A DNA stretch of 64,000 nt from an uncultured Eubacterium sp. (GTDB taxonomy: Bacteria > Bacillota > Clostridia > Lachnospirales > Lachnospiraceae), in the NCBI GenBank assembly GCA_910577225.1, contig CAJTMV010000015.1, positions 1 through 64,000 on the forward strand, read 5' to 3'. Under the pieces are notes generated by a model. That model saw only the letters and a list, made by a program, of their open reading frames with translations, did not search any database and had not been told where the DNA came from. The translations under genes and the position numbers were made by a program. Shown piece by piece: positions 60,509 through 64,000 of this stretch (within the stretch, counting starts at the first letter, position 1; every line of letters starts with the position of its first letter).

Positions 60509-62230
60509 ATGAAAACCGGAAAAAAGAAACTCCCAGTCGGAATTGAAAATTTTGAAGAAATACGGATGAAAGGTTTTTATTATGTAGACAGAACCAGATT
60601 GATCAGGGAACTGCTTGAGAACTGGGGAAAGGTAACTTTGTTTACCCGACCGAGAAGATTTGGAAAGTCTCTGAATATGAGCATGCTGAAAAGTTTCTTT
60701 GAACCGGGCGGCAGGAAAGAAGTTTTTCAGGGACTGGCAATTTCAAAAGAGGTTTCTTTATGTGAAGAGTATATGGGGAAATTTCCGGTAATTTCGATGT
60801 CCCTGAAAGAAATCGACGCAGATTCTTTTGATACTGCAAGGGAACTGGCGATTCAGATGATCAATGGGCAGGCCCGTCGATTCCAGTATCTTTTGGACAG
60901 CAAACGTCTTACATCTTATGACAGGGAAGCATATACTGCGCTGCTGCGGGCAGATATGAGTGAAGCTGTTTTATACGGCAGCCTGAAAGTGTTGTCGGAA
61001 CTGTTGGAAAAGCATTATGGCCGAAAAGTGATTCTTTTGCTCGATGAGTATGATGTTCCGTTATCAAAAGCGCTTGATCAGGGATATTATGACGCCATGC
61101 TTTTGCTGATTCGCAATCTGTTTCAGCAGGCGCTCAAGACGAATGATTGTCTGGAATTTGCAGTACTGACCGGCTGCATGCGCATTTCAAAAGAAAGTAT
61201 ATTTACCGGATTGAATAATTTGCGTGTGTTATCTGTTGCGGATGTGGAGTTTGGCGAATATTTTGGATTTACGGACGGGGAAGTAAAAGAGCTGCTGGAA
61301 TATTATAACCTTTCCGAAAGCTATGAGGATGTCAGGAAATGGTATGACGGATATCAGTTCGGTCATACAGAAGTATATTGTCCATGGGACGTAATATGTC
61401 ATTGTAATAAGCTCTGTGCAGACAGCGGCGCTCAGCCGCAAAATTATTGGTCCAATACGAGCAATAATGACGTGGTGAAGAAGTTTATACAAAGTGCAGA
61501 TATTGGCACGACAAAGGATGAAATTGAAAAACTGGTTGCAGGAGAGGTTATTAAAAAGGAAATTCATCAGGAACTGACTTATAAAGAGACGTATCATTCT
61601 ATCGATCATATATGGAGCGTTCTTTTTACCTCTGGTTATCTTACGATGCGGGGAAAGGCTGAAGGGAAAAAAATTTGTCTGGCGATACCCAATATGGAGA
61701 TTCGTGAGATTTTCACAGATCAGATTATGGAGTTTTTTAAAGAAAGCATAAGAAAGAATGGGGTTGCCGTAAACGCTTTTTGCGACGCGCTCCAAAGTGG
61801 AGACGCACAAAAAGTGGAAAAAGGATTTTCGGATTATTTGCGAAAGACGATTGGTATTCGGGATACATTTGTAAAAAAACCAATGAAAGAAAACTTTTAC
61901 CATGGGATTCTTTTGGGACTTCTGGGTTATAAGGATACATGGATCCTGTCATCGAACGAGGAATCCGGAGATGGATACGGTGATATTCTTGTGAGGAGCG
62001 AGGATGAAGCATTCGGTATCGTGATCGAGGTGAAATATGCAGAGGACGGTAGAATGGAGCAAACCTGCAAAGAGGCGATGAAACAGATAGAAAGCAGACG
62101 CTATGAGGAAGTACTTCTGAAAGAGGGAATAGAACATATTTTAAAATATGGGATTGCGTGCTATAAAAAGCGCTGTAAGGTTATCTCTCATAATACAGAC
62201 GATAAAAACGAACACGATGCTGTATGTTAG
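60509..62230 (+). CDS. AAA-ATPase-like and PD-(D/E)XK nuclease-like protein
   Basis: This 573-residue protein is of the PF09820/PF08011 type. The N-terminal ATPase-like domain starts LPVGIENFEEIRMKGFYYVDRT and has the P-loop RPRRFGKSLNMSM and LLLDEYDVPLSKA (Walker B). The C-terminal domain has GDILV...FGIVIEVKYAEDG, the PD-(D/E)XK nuclease-like core. These proteins are often present in many copies in Lachnospiraceae and Bacteroidetes and have no proven role. The start is ATG 60509 after AAAGGAG; the frame is open for 267 bases upstream without a site. Confidence 0.88.
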   Translation: MKTGKKKLPVGIENFEEIRMKGFYYVDRTRLIRELLENWGKVTLFTRPRRFGKSLNMSMLKSFFEPGGRKEVFQGLAISKEVSLCEEYMGKFPVISMSLKEIDADSFDTARELAIQMINGQARRFQYLLDSKRLTSYDREAYTALLRADMSEAVLYGSLKVLSELLEKHYGRKVILLLDEYDVPLSKALDQGYYDAMLLLIRNLFQQALKTNDCLEFAVLTGCMRISKESIFTGLNNLRVLSVADVEFGEYFGFTDGEVKELLEYYNLSESYEDVRKWYDGYQFGHTEVYCPWDVICHCNKLCADSGAQPQNYWSNTSNNDVVKKFIQSADIGTTKDEIEKLVAGEVIKKEIHQELTYKETYHSIDHIWSVLFTSGYLTMRGKAEGKKICLAIPNMEIREIFTDQIMEFFKESIRKNGVAVNAFCDALQSGDAQKVEKGFSDYLRKTIGIRDTFVKKPMKENFYHGILLGLLGYKDTWILSSNEESGDGYGDILVRSEDEAFGIVIEVKYAEDGRMEQTCKEAMKQIESRRYEEVLLKEGIEHILKYGIACYKKRCKVISHNTDDKNEHDAVC

Positions 62231-62262
62231 CAGAAAAAATCATCATGTGGAGGAGGTATACG

Positions 62263-62498
62263 ATGAAACAAGAATGCATAATATGCGGCGCGCCGCTTCA
62301 TTAAAAAAACTGATGGATCAGCCGTTTTGTCATATGCATGGGCCGGAACACCACGTGATGACGGGGGCTTCGTTACTGACCGCTTATAAGAACGCTGGAG
62401 GCGATATCGATCTAAAGCAGGCACTGGTCGAAATGACGAACCGGGGGAAAAGCGCTGAAACAATCAGAAGTAATATGCAGTTATGCAGCGCAAAATAA
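62263..62498 (+). pseudogene. Decayed DUF5714 gene
   Basis: A strong GGAGGAGG site and ATG 62263 open MKQECIICGAPLH, the start of DUF5714 proteins, but it hits TAA after 13 codons. The next recognisable part, MDQPFCHMHGPEHHVMTGASLLTAYKNAGGDIDLKQALVEM, is in another frame immediately after. The intervening Cys-rich region is deleted, and the C-terminus after NRGKS is lost. Intact family members are about 200 residues; this is a remnant of about 80 codons. Confidence 0.8.
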
Positions 62499-62606
62499 TC
62501 AGTGCATTGGCAAACGCTGTCCGTTTGCAAAGGGAAACCACTGAGTATGACATGGGACTGACTATATTCTGCGCTGATTTTTCTGGGTGAGACATCCTGT
62601 TTTTTA

Positions 62607-63269
62607 TTACGGTTCGGTTTCTCCCAATTCTTCTGAAGCAGTATCGTCTTTTACGATTTCCCAGCGCACTTCATATTCCGTGCCAATCGTATCTGCAATA
62701 TTATTCACATAATTCAGTAATAAAGTCCGTGCCCGTTCCTGTGCCTGCAGCAGCAACGATTCGTCCTTCTGCGCTTCTTCCAGCATCGTTTGCTGGGCTT
62801 TTTCAAACGCGTCTGTCTGGTCCTGCGCGGTGATCTTCTCAGCGCCCAGTCCTGTTTGTTCCGTATAAAAGGTATCTTCGGATAATGACGTTTCGTCTAT
62901 CTTACAGCTGATAATTTTCGCTTCCGGCAAAGTGATCGTAACGACCTGACCGGTAATCTGAAGATCCAGCCTGCTGATGTCGATGCCTATTTTTACAATA
63001 CCGGAATATTCCATCCATAGTTTTTTGTTCGTGTTCCAAAATAATACTTTCTTATCGGTACTTGATTTGGCCGTATTATGGTAATAACATTCCAGGGTAG
63101 CCAGTTCGCAGACAGACCGCAGCTGTCCGGTCGTTAACTGTTCTGCGGCAGGCGGCTGTTCTTTGGACTGCGTGCTCTTGTGACTGCAGCCGGTGAGCGT
63201 AACGGACAGTATCATAAGAAAACCGGCGCAGAATCGGGTGATTCGGTTGGTAAGATTTTTATTCTTCAT
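62607..63269 (-). CDS. DUF4230 lipoprotein
   Basis: This 220-residue protein has a lipoprotein signal with lipobox LTGC (about residues 25-28), a DUF4230 domain (LATLECYYHNTAK, KIGIDISRLDLQITGQVVTITLPEAKI) and a long helical segment rich in Gln/Glu/Ala. DUF4230 proteins are membrane-bound with no known role. Its start overlaps the end of the upstream paralogue by 11 bases. Confidence 0.82.
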   Translation of the reverse strand: MKNKNLTNRITRFCAGFLMILSVTLTGCSHKSTQSKEQPPAAEQLTTGQLRSVCELATLECYYHNTAKSSTDKKVLFWNTNKKLWMEYSGIVKIGIDISRLDLQITGQVVTITLPEAKIISCKIDETSLSEDTFYTEQTGLGAEKITAQDQTDAFEKAQQTMLEEAQKDESLLLQAQERARTLLLNYVNNIADTIGTEYEVRWEIVKDDTASEELGETEP

Positions 63270-63954
63270 AATGATATCCTCCGGATCCGATGATTTTGAG
63301 GGAATAATCCTTATTCTGATCTAAAAATGGCTGTGTCAGCGCCCTGACCGTGTTGATGGCATTTTCCTGCGCCAGCTCATACAACAGCCGGTTCGTTTTG
63401 CATTCTGCCTCAGCGTCCGCCTTACATGCCGGAAGAGCTGTAATCGAGACGTGTTCGTCATTGGCGTCGTGATCTGCAAATATATAATCCAAAGAGCCGG
63501 GATCGATTGCAATATCCGTAATTGTAACCTCCGGCAGCGTAACGACCAGTATATTTTTTTCCGTGTCTGGATGGCTGCCTTTGCCGCTGTCTGTTTGTGT
63601 TTCCTGACTGGTCTGGAGCGAAACCGTTATTTTTTCCATATCGATGCCGATGCTTACTTTGGCGTTGTAGGCAGCGTAATAAAGCAAATGATCGGCATCG
63701 TTTCGTATGGCTGCCACACCGTTATAAGTAACCTGATAGGTGGATAGTTCGCTGATTTTCAGCGTTTTTTCCAGACGGGACGAAGTTTCTGTCGTAGTGA
63801 CCGGCTGTCTGGACGTATCGTCGATCGAACGGCGCCAGAGAAAGCAGACGAACAGAATCAGTAATGTGGCGGCGATCAGTGTGCGGATAAATCTGGTAAT
63901 ATCTCTAAGACCAGTGGGTCTGTTGTGTTCTTCAGTATGTTGTTCAGACGCCAT
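63259..63954 (-). CDS. DUF4230 membrane protein
   Basis: This 231-residue protein has one N-terminal membrane helix (TLIAATLLILFVCFLW) and a DUF4230 domain (ELSTYQVTYNGVAAI, KVSIGIDMEKITVSL, VVTLPEVTITDIAIDPGSL), ending in the Gln/Glu-rich helix. It is a paralogue of the gene downstream. The start is taken as the second ATG (63954), which gives good spacing to AGGAGG; the first lies too close. Its promoter is probably just outside or within the last 40 bases. Confidence 0.8.
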   Translation of the reverse strand: MASEQHTEEHNRPTGLRDITRFIRTLIAATLLILFVCFLWRRSIDDTSRQPVTTTETSSRLEKTLKISELSTYQVTYNGVAAIRNDADHLLYYAAYNAKVSIGIDMEKITVSLQTSQETQTDSGKGSHPDTEKNILVVTLPEVTITDIAIDPGSLDYIFADHDANDEHVSITALPACKADAEAECKTNRLLYELAQENAINTVRALTQPFLDQNKDYSLKIIGSGGYHYEE

Positions 63955-64000
63955 GTGCATTCCTCCTGTATGTGCGGGTTTATGATGTCACTATTTTATC

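Overview
The window looks like a chromosomal segment of an anaerobic Firmicute of the Lachnospiraceae type. The basis is the gene content ([FeFe]-hydrogenase maturases HydF/HydG, a TM1266-type regulator, DUF4250, DUF5714 and AAA-ATPase-like/PD-(D/E)XK proteins), strong AGGAGG ribosome-binding sites, TTGACA/TATAAT promoters with 17-bp spacers, and moderate GC content. No rRNA, CRISPR array, insertion sequence or prophage is visible; one tRNA-Gln is present.

1-9 kb: proC and leuA, a surface Ig-like protein, rpe, a Fic-domain regulator with its own operator-like repeats, and an ammonium channel fused to a P-II protein. The fused gene lies behind two consecutive terminator-like hairpins. 9-19 kb: a YciI/WYL-regulator pair, a secreted V8-like serine protease with a duplicated pro-region, two tandem type I signal peptidases, YbaK, tRNA-Gln, a cobalamin riboswitch controlling a DUF4430 lipoprotein and an ECF S component, a MarR/MATE drug-efflux operon with a perfect operator palindrome, and several small membrane proteins. 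19-29 kb: pyrE (with a possible 18-codon leader ORF), VanZ-like protein, M29 aminopeptidase, purE, hydF, a TM1266-type regulator, hydG, an LspA-like protein and a second MATE transporter.

29-51 kb is the most distinctive region. On the minus strand are an ABC exporter, a 144-residue protein with a leader-like N-terminus, and a PqqD-HPr-kinase-like fusion. Facing them on the plus strand are a Ser-His S26-type peptidase and a free PqqD protein. These run directly into a Gram-positive Pel-type exopolysaccharide operon: a pelD-like c-di-GMP receptor fused to a degenerate epimerase, pelE-like, a large membrane protein, a DUF2194-like PelA analogue, pelF, pelG, a DUF2304-like protein, two more glycosyltransferases and DUF4832 proteins. 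A PF14907-type nucleotidyltransferase closes the region. PqqD, HprK-like and PF14907-type proteins are known companions of peptide-modification (lasso-type) clusters, but no lasso cyclase or B2 protease is here. The set may therefore be a peptide-maturation/export module tied to the exopolysaccharide locus.

51-60 kb: a LacI-family regulator, an AT-rich pair of genes including a retropepsin-like protease, and a sugar locus: EIIBCA PTS permease divergent from a Cof-type HAD phosphatase, amylosucrase-like GH13 and GH36 alpha-galactosidase, with a cre-like site. This suggests use of raffinose-family sugars or sucrose. 60-64 kb: an AAA-ATPase-like/PD-(D/E)XK protein, a decayed DUF5714 gene and two tandem DUF4230 proteins.

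All assignments come from reading the translated sequences and motifs; no database search was possible.
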